From Tissierella praeacuta DSM 18095 (GTDB lineage Bacteria; Bacillota; Clostridia; Tissierellales; Tissierellaceae): a stretch of DNA of 64,000 bases. The stretch's first letter is position 1. Each line of letters begins with the position of its first letter. The stretch lies in the NCBI RefSeq assembly GCF_900128955.1, contig NZ_FQTY01000006.1, positions 1-64,000 on the forward strand, read 5' to 3'. The position numbers and the translations under genes were made by a program. Under the pieces are notes generated by a model. That model was given only the letters and a program-made list of their open reading frames with translations. It did not search any database and was not told the DNA's origin. This document shows positions 8,599 to 18,477 of this stretch, one piece after another.

Positions 8599-9270
8599 TT
8601 ATATCTCCTTTACTATTCTCCACTGTTCTCTAGCCATCTCATTTAATGATGGATTCATTCTCGTTGAAGAAAGACTTAAACAAGTATTAAACCAAGATAA
8701 AGCTTCTTCTTTATCATCTATTCTTCTTGATAATTCTCCTATTAAGTAAGATAATTTACCGTCATCCATATTTGTAGAACTTAGGGATTCTTTATTATAT
8801 GCTTCTATAAATTGCTCTCTAGCCAATTCCAAAAATCTCTTTTCGCCTTCTTTATCTTCCTTTAAACGATATAACCATCCTATATTTAAACAAATATTTC
8901 CTTGTTCTAAACTTGTAAATTTTAATAAAGTTGCCGTAATCAAAGATAATTTATAGGTTTCTATAGCCTCATCTAAATTTCTAACTCCACCAAAATCCCT
9001 CTTCTTCCATCTTGATGCTATATTATCTATAATTATTCCAATTTGGTCTTTTCTAATATCATTAAATTTATTTTCAGATGCAGCATATCCACAGTTTGGG
9101 CATACAAATATGCTATATTTTATTGGGTTTTCATTATTATAATAATTTAAAAAATCCTTATCTCTTTTTAAAATTCTTAGCCTAGATGCTCTTATTTTTT
9201 TAGTTGTAAATTTGTTTGAACAAATAGGACATTCTACTTCTTTATCAAATAGCTCATTTAATTCTGTCAA
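8599..9270 (-). CDS. DUF2225 zinc-ribbon protein with TPR-like C-terminus
   Basis: 223-aa cytosolic protein of the DUF2225 family. Two CxxC pairs, CPIC (14-17) and CPNC (57-60), suggest a zinc-binding N-terminus. The remainder is helical with tetratricopeptide-like repeats around a NIGWLYRLKEDKEGEKRF segment. The function of the family is unknown. The start appears to be a TTG. It is immediately upstream of ogt on the same strand. Confidence 0.85.
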   Translation of the reverse strand: MTELNELFDKEVECPICSNKFTTKKIRASRLRILKRDKDFLNYYNNENPIKYSIFVCPNCGYAASENKFNDIRKDQIGIIIDNIASRWKKRDFGGVRNLDEAIETYKLSLITATLLKFTSLEQGNICLNIGWLYRLKEDKEGEKRFLELAREQFIEAYNKESLSSTNMDDGKLSYLIGELSRRIDDKEEALSWFNTCLSLSSTRMNPSLNEMAREQWRIVKEI

Positions 9271-9319
9271 ATTGTTGTGCCTACCTTTCTCTATATGTTT
9301 TATCTATTGCTGTATTAGT

Positions 9320-10654
9320 TTATTCACTAGGTCCAACTTTATATATATAATCTTTTTTCCTATAATGGTCTGAAGTAATCTTTGTTTTTGATATTACTTT
9401 TCCGTTTTTTATTATAGTTTTATAAGTATCGACCTTATAGCCTTTCCTTCCTTTTTGCATATCTAGTCTAGTTCCTGGTGCCAATTTTTCATCATATACT
9501 TCTTCTGTTTTAGGTTCTATAGTTTCGACAATCTCTGGATTTATCTTTACAACATAATTTTTTGCCTTTGTATCTCCATAAATATATACATATACACGAT
9601 CTGATACTACCTTAGCATAAGTATATATAGGAAAATCAAAATCATTTCTAAACTTTAAATCCAAATATCCATATGATACTGCCGCATCTTGACCATAGGG
9701 AACATACTTAGCAGGTATAGAATGAGAATGTCTTTCAAGTATAGTAAGATCTGCAAGCAACAAAGAATTATACATTGTAGTAGAAGTCTGACAAACTCCT
9801 CCTCCAAGTCCCGGTGTTAACTCTCCACCTATAATTACATTAGCTTCCTTATATCCTGAATTTGCTGATCTAGGTCCTGTTGCATTATTATATGAAAACT
9901 CCTCCCCAGGTAAAATAAGTTTATTGCTAATTGCCCTAGCCGATAATCTAATATTTTCTACTCTTCCACTACCGCTTCCTTTAAAAGAAGTAGAGAATTC
10001 ACCTATAACTCCATTTATTCTAGATAAAAGTTGTTTTGTTAACCTCGGTTGTACATCTTCTACTGGGATTTCTATATCTTTTAGTTCATAAATATTTTTA
10101 TCTATCTTTTCAATCAACTCATTTACTAATACTTTTTTCCCTATAACCTCATCTGTTACAGTAATCTTTCCATTATTAAAATTAAGTACAGCATCCACTG
10201 ATTTTTTATTTATTTCTTGGGAAATATTGTTAGCCATATCTTTTATCTTATCACTTTCATAAAAAGATTCCAATGGTATATCTGCTCCAGATTTTATTTC
10301 AGATATATTTTTTAATCTTTTAATAAAATTTCCTTCTCTACCTAATTGAAAAGCATTGTTAACAGCTTCATCATATTTATAGGAAAAACCTAATTCTCGC
10401 AAATTAATTTTATAAATATTCCCATCATATTTTAAATTCATACTCTTTTTATCAATTTCTACTTCTTTTTTCCCTTTTATATATTCTAGGGCTTGTTCCT
10501 TTGTTTTATCTCCTACATCATAATTATCTATTTTTACCCCTTTGTAGATTGTATCTATACTTAAAATATTTTTATAAATATATGCTCCAGCTCCTAAACC
10601 AATAGAAAAAACTATTATAACAACAAATAATAAAATTTTCTTACCCTTTCCCAT
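9320..10654 (-). CDS. VanW family protein, membrane-anchored
   Basis: 444-aa protein with one N-terminal membrane segment (about residues 6-27) and the rest probably outside the cell. The middle resembles the peptidoglycan-binding-like repeat found before VanW domains. The VanW core shows FSYNNATGPRSANSGY, GGGVCQTSTTMYN and RHSHSIP. VanW is named from vancomycin-resistance clusters, but its biochemical role is unknown and family members are common in clostridia without resistance. It is 33 bases downstream of the FtsA-like gene. Confidence 0.88.
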   Translation of the reverse strand: MGKGKKILLFVVIIVFSIGLGAGAYIYKNILSIDTIYKGVKIDNYDVGDKTKEQALEYIKGKKEVEIDKKSMNLKYDGNIYKINLRELGFSYKYDEAVNNAFQLGREGNFIKRLKNISEIKSGADIPLESFYESDKIKDMANNISQEINKKSVDAVLNFNNGKITVTDEVIGKKVLVNELIEKIDKNIYELKDIEIPVEDVQPRLTKQLLSRINGVIGEFSTSFKGSGSGRVENIRLSARAISNKLILPGEEFSYNNATGPRSANSGYKEANVIIGGELTPGLGGGVCQTSTTMYNSLLLADLTILERHSHSIPAKYVPYGQDAAVSYGYLDLKFRNDFDFPIYTYAKVVSDRVYVYIYGDTKAKNYVVKINPEIVETIEPKTEEVYDEKLAPGTRLDMQKGRKGYKVDTYKTIIKNGKVISKTKITSDHYRKKDYIYKVGPSE

Positions 10655-10687
10655 CTAAATCCTCCAACCTAGAATATTAATATTTTA

Positions 10688-12652
10688 CTATTCCCAATAA
10701 ACTTTTATATTATCCCCATCTTTTAATTCTTCTAGGTATTCTGCATCTTTATCATTTACTCTCAAAACCAGTTTACCCTTTAATGAAGATAAATCAAAAT
10801 CTATATAATCAAATATATCTACAAAAACAAATCTATCTTTCTTATAGTATATTTCCATATATTCATCATTTATTACCAGTTTAATTAACTTTTTATTATC
10901 TATCTTATTGTTAGATACATTGATTTTATCTATTTTTCCAATAATATCCCCATTTTTAAGTTGATAGTTATTCTGCACCTTAACTTCATTGACTAAAAAT
11001 TCATCTGTAGTGGAAAAACCTTTGCACTGTCCAATTAATTCTTCTAATGTTTTTATTTCTTCAATTTCTATATTAACTCCTGAAGTGAGAATAATGTTGT
11101 TTTGTACTTCTTCACCGTTTATCTTAAAGGACTTTACTAAATTAATCTCTTTCCCTTGAAAATATACAATCTTTTCCTTTGTAACTACATCATATAAATA
11201 TGGTGCTATTACGGGTTCTACTACACTAGGTAATATATCAATATTATCATTGTTATAAAGTTTCGTTTTAAAATTAGCCTGCTTTTTATTTACTAATATT
11301 TGTGGTTGAGTTCCATCTTTCCCCTTTATTATTCTCTTCTTCCCATTTAGATAATATACAAAATCATTAGATTTCTTTGGCAGCAAATTCTTCGGATCAT
11401 ATCCTGTAAGTACTAATACATCTGATACAACTATATCTTCGGAATTAAATATACGAACCTCTTCCCCACAAAAATTCACCTTAATAAAGTTCTTATATTT
11501 ATCTTGAGCACCTTCTATTGCAATTCCAATAGGTGTTATCATCTCTGGTCCATTAAAATCTTCTAAGCCTTCTACATTTCCAACAATAGATACATCTCTT
11601 ATGGCAACTCTTTCCTTTGGCAATCCAAGTTTTTCAGCAATCATTTCTCTTAGCATTGGCATTTGACTACTACCACCAATTAGAAATACTGCGTTTGGAG
11701 ATTTACCATTGAATTCAAGAATTTTTTCTGATATTTCTCCTGCAATCTTTTCAATTATATCCTTGATTGTATTTACTATTTCAGCAGTAGTTAATTTATA
11801 GGGTATTCCAATTACATCAACAAACTCATGCTCTTCTTGTTTACTAAGTTCTATCTTTAATTTCTCACTACTATTAAAATCAAGTAAATATGCCTTTGCC
11901 AGTCTTTCCGTTATCTCATCTCCTGCAGTTGAAGTCATGGCATAAGAAGTAATTTGTCCATCCTTTGTAATGGCAATATCAGATGTCCCTGCACCTATAT
12001 CCACTAATGCTAAGTTTAATAATCTTAACTCTTTTTTTATTGCTACGTTAATTGCTGCAATAGGTTCCAAAGTAATACTTCCTACTTCCAATCCTGTTCT
12101 TGAAATCACAGAGTATAGGCTTTCTATAACTATTTGCGGTAAAAATGTTGCTAAAATATCAACTCCTATCCTTTGCCCTTTATGCCCTTCTAATTTTTCT
12201 ATTCTATCTTCATCTAAATAATAATCTGATACAGAATAGCCTATACTATAATATTTAAGGCTTTTATTTATCTCTATTTCGTTTATTTCCTCTTGAGCTT
12301 TTTGTATTGCTTCTAATTCTAAGGCTTCAACATCAAACTTAGATATTTCTTTTTCATTATCAATAGATTTTTCTATTCTTATTTTATGGGTTTTCAAAGC
12401 TCGTCCAGCAGCAGCAATGGACACAACCTTTAGTTTTTCCCCTATCTTTTCTTCCAATTCTACTACTATCTCATTAACTAAATTGGCAACCCCTTCTATA
12501 TCATGGATCTGTCCATCATACATATTTCTCTTTTTATGTTCCTTTATTGTAAAAGCAAGTACCTTAAATCTTTCATCTTCAGTATATTCTCCCACCATAC
12601 CTATTATAGTCCTAGTTCCTATATCTAAAGAAAATATCAATTCATCTCTCAC
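10688..12652 (-). CDS. FtsA-like actin-fold ATPase with long C-terminal extension
   Basis: 654 aa, much longer than classical FtsA (about 420). The first ~380 residues carry the actin-like fold: phosphate-1 loop SLDIGTRT (7-14), ALVDIGAGTSDIAI near 215 and the adenosine loop FLIGGSSQMP near 323. The C-terminal ~270 residues look beta-rich, with sequence resembling thiamine/ubiquitin-like small modules. It starts at GTG with AAGGTG upstream. No ftsZ or MinD neighbour is present, so it may be a specialised paralogue and not the essential divisome FtsA. Confidence 0.8.
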   Translation of the reverse strand: MRDELIFSLDIGTRTIIGMVGEYTEDERFKVLAFTIKEHKKRNMYDGQIHDIEGVANLVNEIVVELEEKIGEKLKVVSIAAAGRALKTHKIRIEKSIDNEKEISKFDVEALELEAIQKAQEEINEIEINKSLKYYSIGYSVSDYYLDEDRIEKLEGHKGQRIGVDILATFLPQIVIESLYSVISRTGLEVGSITLEPIAAINVAIKKELRLLNLALVDIGAGTSDIAITKDGQITSYAMTSTAGDEITERLAKAYLLDFNSSEKLKIELSKQEEHEFVDVIGIPYKLTTAEIVNTIKDIIEKIAGEISEKILEFNGKSPNAVFLIGGSSQMPMLREMIAEKLGLPKERVAIRDVSIVGNVEGLEDFNGPEMITPIGIAIEGAQDKYKNFIKVNFCGEEVRIFNSEDIVVSDVLVLTGYDPKNLLPKKSNDFVYYLNGKKRIIKGKDGTQPQILVNKKQANFKTKLYNNDNIDILPSVVEPVIAPYLYDVVTKEKIVYFQGKEINLVKSFKINGEEVQNNIILTSGVNIEIEEIKTLEELIGQCKGFSTTDEFLVNEVKVQNNYQLKNGDIIGKIDKINVSNNKIDNKKLIKLVINDEYMEIYYKKDRFVFVDIFDYIDFDLSSLKGKLVLRVNDKDAEYLEELKDGDNIKVYWE

Positions 12653-12667
12653 AATAACACCTTCTTC

Positions 12668-13318
12668 CTATTGTTTAACTTCTTTTTTATAGTAAAAGCA
12701 ATAATCAGTTATTGGACATATAGTACATAAAGGTTTTCTAGCTTTACAAATCCTTCTACCATGAAAGATTAGCAAATGATGTGCCTTTGACCACATTTCT
12801 CTTTCTATATTATCCATTAAGTCTTTCTCTGTATCTAGTACATTGGTACTATTAGCCAATCCTATTCTATTAGATACCCTAAAAACATGGGTATCTACTG
12901 CAATAGCTGGAGTATTAAAAGCATTAGATAAAACTACATTGGCTGTCTTTCTACCTACTCCTGGCAATGTAACTAAGTCTTCCATAGTATTGGGAACTTC
13001 CCCACCATAATTTTCTATAAGTAACCTACATGTTTCTAAGATATTTTTACTCTTTGTCTTATAAAAACCGCAGGATCTAATTCTTTTCCCTAATTCTTCC
13101 TCAGATAACTTTATATAATCTTGAGGAGTTTTTAATTCTTCAAACAATACTGATGTAGTTTTATTGACCTGAACATCTGTACATTGTGCTGAAAGTATAG
13201 TGGCAATTAGCAATTCAAAGGAATTTGTAAAATCCAACTCCGCCTTTGCATCTGGAAATTTCCCCTCCAATTTTTCTAATACAATTTTTATTTCTTTCTT
13301 TGATAGCATCTTCTTCAT
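12668..13318 (-). CDS. nth: Endonuclease III, DNA glycosylase/AP lyase
   Basis: 216 aa, normal size. It has the helix-hairpin-helix LPGVGRKTANVVL, the catalytic Asp in AVDTHVFRV, and a C-terminal [4Fe-4S] cluster motif C-x6-C-x2-C-x5-C (CKARKPLCTICPITDYC). It removes oxidised pyrimidines from DNA. It lies 8 bases after ylxP and 15 bases before the FtsA-like gene, so the three are likely one transcript. Confidence 0.96.
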   Translation of the reverse strand: MKKMLSKKEIKIVLEKLEGKFPDAKAELDFTNSFELLIATILSAQCTDVQVNKTTSVLFEELKTPQDYIKLSEEELGKRIRSCGFYKTKSKNILETCRLLIENYGGEVPNTMEDLVTLPGVGRKTANVVLSNAFNTPAIAVDTHVFRVSNRIGLANSTNVLDTEKDLMDNIEREMWSKAHHLLIFHGRRICKARKPLCTICPITDYCFYYKKEVKQ

Positions 13319-13326
13319 TTTCTCAC

Positions 13327-13608
13327 CTACAATATTTCTATTTTATTTTCTATTATTTCTACTCTACTATCTTCATCTATAAATTTTATCACATTTGATA
13401 ATATTTGGTTAGCATGATTTATATCATTTGTCACACAAGCAAATCCAATTATAGCTCTTTGCCAACTATCATTTAAACCTACTTCTGCTATTGATATATT
13501 AAATCTTGATTGTATTCTCCCTATTACACTTTTTATAACATGTCTTTTTTCCTTTAAAGAATGAGATTCATATATAATTAGTGTTAGTGAGCAAGTACCT
13601 ATTGTCAA
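13327..13608 (-). CDS. ylxP: YlxP/DUF503 family protein
   Basis: 93-aa protein of the DUF503 family, recognised from SHSLKEKRHVIKSVIGRIQ near the N-terminus and NQILSNVIKFID further on. Members are linked to ribosome maturation in Gram-positive bacteria, but the role is not settled. A TTG at 13608 (MTIGTCSL) has AGAGGTG with 6-base spacing and gives the usual N-terminus; a GTG three codons upstream overlaps that site. Confidence 0.88.
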   Translation of the reverse strand: MTIGTCSLTLIIYESHSLKEKRHVIKSVIGRIQSRFNISIAEVGLNDSWQRAIIGFACVTNDINHANQILSNVIKFIDEDSRVEIIENKIEIL

Positions 13609-13659
13609 ATTTATCACCTCTATAAACTTATATTCTGCACATTATATCATATTTATGTA

Positions 13660-13687
13660 AAAGAAAAAGGGAGAATATCTCTCCCTT
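13660..13687 (-). terminator. Intrinsic terminator after kbl
   Basis: On the minus strand AAGGGAGA, 5-nt loop, TCTCCCTT, then TTTCTTTT, a few bases past the kbl stop. Confidence 0.8.
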
Positions 13688-13691
13688 AAAA

Positions 13692-14882
13692 TTATTTTAA
13701 TATATTCATTTCTTTTCCTACTTTTTCAAATACAGCTACTGCCCTATCTAGTTGTTCTTTTGTATGTTCTGCAGTTACCATACATCTAACTCTTCCTGTT
13801 CCTCTTGGAACTGTTGGGAATACTATACCTGATACGAAAACTCCGTTTTCAAGTAATTTTCTGCTGAATTCCATTGTCTTAGCTTCATCCCCAATAATTA
13901 CTGGAGTAATTGGAGTTTCACTATGTCCTGTATTAAATCCAAGACTTCCTATCTTTGACTTCCAATATTTTGCATTATCCCAAAGTCTATCTGTATATTC
14001 TGTTGATTCCATTAGCATAGTTATTGCTTCAGTAACCGCACCAATTACTGCTGGTGGTAAAGATGTACTAAACAATACTGGTCTTGCCCTATGGCTTAGC
14101 CAATCATACATAGCCTTTGAACCAGATACATATCCTCCCATTACTCCTATACCCTTAGAAAGACATCCCATTGAAAAATCTACTCTACCATGCAGTCCAA
14201 AATGATCAATAGTACCTCGTCCACTTTCACCTAATACTCCTGAGCCATGAGAATCATCTACATAGGTCAAAGCTTCATATTTTTCTGCTAAACTAACTAT
14301 TTCAGGAAGTTTTGCTATATCTCCATCCATACTGAAAACACCATCAGTGATTATTAAGATATTTTTATATTTATCTCTAGCATCTTTTAATACTGCCTCT
14401 AAACTATCCATATCAGAGTGCTTATAAACTCCTTTAGAAGCTTTAGATAATCTACAACCATCTATTATTGAAGCATGATTTAATTCATCAGATATTATTA
14501 TATCTCCTGCCTCTGTAACTGCTTGAATAGTTCCTGCATTACAGTTAAAAGCAGATTGATATAAGAATGCTGCTTCATCTTTTTTAAATTTAGCTAGAAG
14601 TGCTTCTAAGTTTTCATGAATATCCATATTTCCTATAATAGTTCTTACAGCACCTGTACCTGCTCCATATTTTTCAACGGCCTCAATAGCAGCTTTTTTT
14701 AATCTAGGATGATTTGCAAATCCAAGATAATTGTTTGAAGATAGGTTTATAACCTTTTTACCATTTAATATTACTTCTGCTTGGCTTGCAGTTTCTAATA
14801 CAGGCAATTCCCTATAAACACCGTCATTTTTAAGTCCTTCAATTTTTTCCTTTAAAAAATTTAATTCATGAACATTAGACAC
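13692..14882 (-). CDS. kbl: Glycine C-acetyltransferase (2-amino-3-ketobutyrate CoA ligase)
   Basis: 396-aa PLP enzyme of the alpha-oxoamine synthase family. Diagnostic segments are [29 protein letters not shown] and the PLP-lysine region [13 protein letters not shown]. With CoA it splits 2-amino-3-ketobutyrate, made from threonine, into glycine and acetyl-CoA. This could feed glycine to the reductase encoded at the left end. KBL, serine palmitoyltransferase and 8-amino-7-oxononanoate synthase are close relatives; the sequence looks most like KBL. No threonine dehydrogenase gene is in the window. GTG start behind AGGGAGG. Confidence 0.88.
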   Translation of the reverse strand: MSNVHELNFLKEKIEGLKNDGVYRELPVLETASQAEVILNGKKVINLSSNNYLGFANHPRLKKAAIEAVEKYGAGTGAVRTIIGNMDIHENLEALLAKFKKDEAAFLYQSAFNCNAGTIQAVTEAGDIIISDELNHASIIDGCRLSKASKGVYKHSDMDSLEAVLKDARDKYKNILIITDGVFSMDGDIAKLPEIVSLAEKYEALTYVDDSHGSGVLGESGRGTIDHFGLHGRVDFSMGCLSKGIGVMGGYVSGSKAMYDWLSHRARPVLFSTSLPPAVIGAVTEAITMLMESTEYTDRLWDNAKYWKSKIGSLGFNTGHSETPITPVIIGDEAKTMEFSRKLLENGVFVSGIVFPTVPRGTGRVRCMVTAEHTKEQLDRAVAVFEKVGKEMNILK

Positions 14883-14939
14883 AATATAACCTCCCTAATT
14901 TTTCTAATATGTAGCCTATACATATTATAACATATATTT

Positions 14940-15974
14940 TTATTTAGTGGACACCATTGTTAAAAAAATATTTACTATAGCCCATTCTGCATATTCTCTT
15001 ATCATAGGGTTAGAATCCCTTAACATTGGTATAAGTATTTCTATATTTGCTTCTTTTTTCATATTTCCCAATGCAATTATTGCATTTCTTTTCAGTATGT
15101 TTTTTCCTCTCCAGCTACCAGCCATTTCTCCATATTTTTTCTTAAATTCTTTGTTTGATATATATAGTAGCTCATTTAAATCCATATAACCCTTTGTTGT
15201 TTTGGGTATAAATTCCTTATGATTAGCTTTCTTTATTCCTTTATTTTGGGGACAAACTAACTGACAGGTATCACAACCATATATTTTTATACCCATTTTC
15301 CTCCTAAGTTCTATTGGAATATTATCCTTTGTTTGTGTTAGATATGATATACATTTCTTAGGATTGAAACTATATTCTCCTTCTAAGGCACCAGTAGGGC
15401 AGGCTCTCAAACAAAGGTCACAATCTCCACATTTATTCGAAACTTCTTCACTAAATTCCAACTCCAAATCAGTCAATATATACCCTAAAAATATAAAGGA
15501 ACCATATTCATCATTTATAATGGAACAATTCTTTCCATAGTAACCAATACCTGCTTTCCTTGCTAATTCCCTATCTATTAATGGTCCAGTATCTACAAAA
15601 TATTTGTAATCAAAATCTACTTTTCTTTTTATTTCATTAATAAGTAACTCTATCTTTTCTTTTAATACCTTATGATAATCTATGCCCCAACTAGACTTTG
15701 ATAATTTTCCCTTTAGATTATAATTTGGTTTTTCATTATAATCTACATTATAAGAAACACCTACAACTATAATAGTTCTACAATTAGGCATGGTAATCTT
15801 AGGATCTATTCTTTTATTTAAATCCTTTTCCTCAAATTCAGTTTTTATATTATTTTTTTCTCTATATATTAAATAATCACTTAAATTATACAATGGTAAT
15901 GAATCTGTAAAACCACAAATATCTATATTTAACTCTTTGGATTTGTCAATAATATATTGATTTAGTAAATTCAT
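14940..15974 (-). CDS. queG: Epoxyqueuosine reductase
   Basis: 344-aa iron-sulfur and cobalamin-dependent enzyme that performs the last step of queuosine synthesis in tRNA. Two 4Fe-4S motifs are visible, CGDCDLCLRACP and CDTCQLVCPQNKG, followed by a HEAT-like C-terminus (NAIIALGNMKKEANIEIL). The start codon overlaps the nfo stop by four bases (ATGA), indicating translational coupling. No other queuosine genes are in the window. Confidence 0.93.
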   Translation of the reverse strand: MNLLNQYIIDKSKELNIDICGFTDSLPLYNLSDYLIYREKNNIKTEFEEKDLNKRIDPKITMPNCRTIIVVGVSYNVDYNEKPNYNLKGKLSKSSWGIDYHKVLKEKIELLINEIKRKVDFDYKYFVDTGPLIDRELARKAGIGYYGKNCSIINDEYGSFIFLGYILTDLELEFSEEVSNKCGDCDLCLRACPTGALEGEYSFNPKKCISYLTQTKDNIPIELRRKMGIKIYGCDTCQLVCPQNKGIKKANHKEFIPKTTKGYMDLNELLYISNKEFKKKYGEMAGSWRGKNILKRNAIIALGNMKKEANIEILIPMLRDSNPMIREYAEWAIVNIFLTMVSTK

Positions 15975-16801
15975 CTATATTCCTTTCTGAGCATTTCAAT
16001 TTCTTTTTTGTACCCGTCTAATTCATTTGGTGTTTCTAGATTAAAAGGTAAATTTTTTAATAATGGGTGATTGATTATATTTATTATAGCTTCTAACCCA
16101 ATTGTTCCTTTTCCTATTACTTCATGTCTATCCTTATTTGAATTAAACTCCACTTTACTGTCATTTAGATGAACTGCTTTTACCCTATCTAAACCAATTA
16201 TCTTGTCTATTTCTTCCAATACTCCATCTAAATCATTAACTATATCATAACCACTTGAGTATAAATGACAGCTATCAATACATATCCCTAGATTTTCATT
16301 ATAATTCACACCATCTATTATAGCTTTAAGTTCTTCCATACTTCTTCCTATTTCTGTTCCTTTACCTGACATACCTTCTAATAATACTATTGTATTATTA
16401 TTTTCATCTATTGCTTCATTAAGTGCGTTTACTATAAGTTCTATACCTGTTTCACTTCCTTGACCTACATGGGAACCTGGATGAAATATATAATAGGTAT
16501 TTGGAATTAATTTTAGTCTTTCTAAGTCATCCTTTAATATCATATTTGCAAACTCCCTGGTTTCCTTCTTATTTGAAGCAAGATTCATAGTATAAGCACC
16601 ATGGGCAAAAATCGGTGCAAATTTATATTCCTCCATTATTTGTTTAAGTTTATTTATATCCTCCATATCAATTTCTTTTGCTTTACCACCCCTAGGATTT
16701 CTTGTAAAAAACTGAAATGTATTAGCACCTATAGAAATTGCATCTAATGCTGCACTATATAATCCTTTTGAAACAGATAAATGGCAACCAATATTTAACA
16801 T
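15971..16801 (-). CDS. nfo: Deoxyribonuclease IV (AP endonuclease)
   Basis: 276-aa TIM-barrel endonuclease IV. It has NIGCHLSVSKG at the N-terminus, FHPGSHVGQG, LLEGMSGKGTEIG and the metal-binding ICIDSCHLYSSGYD and VHLNDSK segments. It cuts DNA at abasic sites. The ATG at 16801 has AAAGG 8 bases upstream; an ATG three codons earlier abuts that site. It is coupled to queG and divergent from rodA. Confidence 0.95.
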   Translation of the reverse strand: MLNIGCHLSVSKGLYSAALDAISIGANTFQFFTRNPRGGKAKEIDMEDINKLKQIMEEYKFAPIFAHGAYTMNLASNKKETREFANMILKDDLERLKLIPNTYYIFHPGSHVGQGSETGIELIVNALNEAIDENNNTIVLLEGMSGKGTEIGRSMEELKAIIDGVNYNENLGICIDSCHLYSSGYDIVNDLDGVLEEIDKIIGLDRVKAVHLNDSKVEFNSNKDRHEVIGKGTIGLEAIINIINHPLLKNLPFNLETPNELDGYKKEIEMLRKEYR

Positions 16802-16948
16802 TTTAATCATCCTTTCTTATATTTATAATACCATATTGTCATATATTTTTAACTATTTCAAAGTAACAAAATATGTTATAATTGAATTTAAAGTAAAATT
16901 TAAACTTTTATATTTTATAAAATTTGCTTTATGAAAGGAAATAGGTTT

Positions 16949-18055
16949 ATGTTTAATTTAAAGAAAAAATCCTATAAAAATTTTGACTATATTTTATTTT
17001 TAACGACTCTTCTGCTATGTGGATATGGTCTTATTATGATAATGAGTGCAACTTTGAGTAAAGGAACGATGTCCTATGTAAAGACTCAAGCCATAGCTAC
17101 AATTTTAGGCTTAGTTATCATTGCCATATTAGTCTTATTAGATTACGAATTTTTAGGGAAAATATATATACCAATTTACGTAGTGTGTAATCTCTTACTT
17201 ATTGCAGTTCTTATCTTTGGTATTGGCAAGGAGCAATGGGGAGCAAATTCTTGGCTAAAACTTGGTCCTATAATATTTCAGCCAGCAGAGTTTGTAAAAA
17301 TTGGTTTAATTATATCTTTAGCTAAATTTATAGATAACAATAAAGAAAATATAAATGAACCCTTTACACTGCTGAAGATATTAGCATTTGCATTTACACC
17401 AGTAATACTAATACTTCTACAACCAGATGCTGGTACTGCTATGGTATTTATCTTTTTCATAGCTGCAATGTTATTTATTGCCGGAATAAGGTGGAGATAC
17501 ATTGGATATGCATTTTTAATTGGAATCCTTAGTCTTCCCGTTCTATGGTTTAAACTTAGCTCATATCAGAAGGATCGAATTTTTAATTTCTTAGACCCTG
17601 AAAGAGATGCAGCTAATACTGGTTATCAAGCAAAATTTGGTAAGATTGCTATTGGCTCTGGAAAAGTTTTTGGTAGAGGTTTATTTGAAGGTGTACTAAC
17701 TGGATTTAACTATGTACCAGAAAAACAAACTGATTATATTTTTTCCGTAGTTGGTGAAGAATTAGGATTTCTTGGTGGATTTGGACTAATATTTCTATAT
17801 TTTATATTACTCAATAGATTTATTAAAATAGCTAAAAAGTCTAAAGATTTATTTGGTTCTCTAATGATAATAGGCTTTGCTGCAATGTTTCTTTTCCACA
17901 TATGGGAAAATATAGGAATGACCATAGGGCTTATGCCTATAACAGGTATTCCCCTTCCATTTATGAGTTATGGTGGTACATTTCAACTCTCCAATATGAT
18001 TTGCATCGGAATAATTTTGAGCGTAAGTGTCCATAGAGAAGAATTAAGTTTTTAA
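16949..18055 (+). CDS. rodA: SEDS-family peptidoglycan polymerase, RodA type
   Basis: 368-aa polytopic membrane protein with about ten hydrophobic segments. SEDS signatures include LKLGPIIFQPAEFVK, DAGTAMVF, the catalytic-loop region PEKQTDYIFSVVGEELGF and a C-terminal GIPLPFMSYGG. RodA/FtsW proteins polymerise glycan strands together with a class B PBP. RodA is preferred over FtsW/SpoVE from overall resemblance, with some uncertainty. The ATG at 16949 is preferred over the one at 16931, which lies inside the ribosome-binding stretch. Confidence 0.88.
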   Translation: MFNLKKKSYKNFDYILFLTTLLLCGYGLIMIMSATLSKGTMSYVKTQAIATILGLVIIAILVLLDYEFLGKIYIPIYVVCNLLLIAVLIFGIGKEQWGANSWLKLGPIIFQPAEFVKIGLIISLAKFIDNNKENINEPFTLLKILAFAFTPVILILLQPDAGTAMVFIFFIAAMLFIAGIRWRYIGYAFLIGILSLPVLWFKLSSYQKDRIFNFLDPERDAANTGYQAKFGKIAIGSGKVFGRGLFEGVLTGFNYVPEKQTDYIFSVVGEELGFLGGFGLIFLYFILLNRFIKIAKKSKDLFGSLMIIGFAAMFLFHIWENIGMTIGLMPITGIPLPFMSYGGTFQLSNMICIGIILSVSVHREELSF

Positions 18056-18058
18056 CCT

Positions 18059-18085
18059 ACAGGAGAATATTCTCCTGTGTTTTTT
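18059..18085 (+). terminator. Intrinsic terminator after rodA
   Basis: ACAGGAGAAT pairs with ATTCTCCTGT (10 bp, no separate loop; the tip opens), followed by G and seven T. Confidence 0.9.
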
Positions 18086-18097
18086 TATGCCAGTACC

Positions 18098-18126
18098 TTG
18101 TAATAAAAGATAGCATATGATATACT
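18098..18126 (+). promoter_or_regulatory. Promoter of the PadR-DUF1700-DUF4097 operon with overlapping dyad
   Basis: TTGTAA, 17-bp spacer, TATACT. A near-perfect dyad ATAGCATAT-G-ATATACTAT (18110-18128, one mismatch) covers the -10 element and could be the PadR operator. That assignment is inferred from its position 32 bases before the padR start. Confidence 0.65.
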
Positions 18127-18159
18127 ATAGTCATTATATAATAATAAGGAGAGAAGTTT

Positions 18160-18477
18160 ATGAATATTCAATTTAAAAAGGGTGTCCTAGAGCTTTGTGT
18201 TCTTTCCTTGCTAGATAGAAGAGATTTCTATGGATATGAATTAGTTGAACATATTTCACAATATATAAATATTTCTGAGGGTACTATCTATCCATTGCTT
18301 AGAAAGTTCAGAGCTGAAGGATATGTAACTACTTATTTAGAAGAGTCCCAAGAAGGTCCTCCTAGAAAGTACTATAAATTAACGGCTCGTGGTGAGGAAG
18401 TTTACGAAGATTTAGAAATAGAATGGCAAAGTTTTATTGATGGAGTAAACAATATATTAAGAGGTGAGTTATCATGA
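18160..18477 (+). CDS. PadR family transcriptional regulator
   Basis: 105-aa winged-helix repressor. The core [23 protein letters not shown] and [16 protein letters not shown], then [10 protein letters not shown], is typical of PadR. These proteins usually repress neighbouring envelope or transporter genes and their own promoter. Its stop overlaps the start of the next gene by four bases. Three-gene sets PadR-DUF1700-DUF4097 recur in Firmicutes and are thought to respond to envelope stress. Confidence 0.92.
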   Translation: MNIQFKKGVLELCVLSLLDRRDFYGYELVEHISQYINISEGTIYPLLRKFRAEGYVTTYLEESQEGPPRKYYKLTARGEEVYEDLEIEWQSFIDGVNNILRGELS

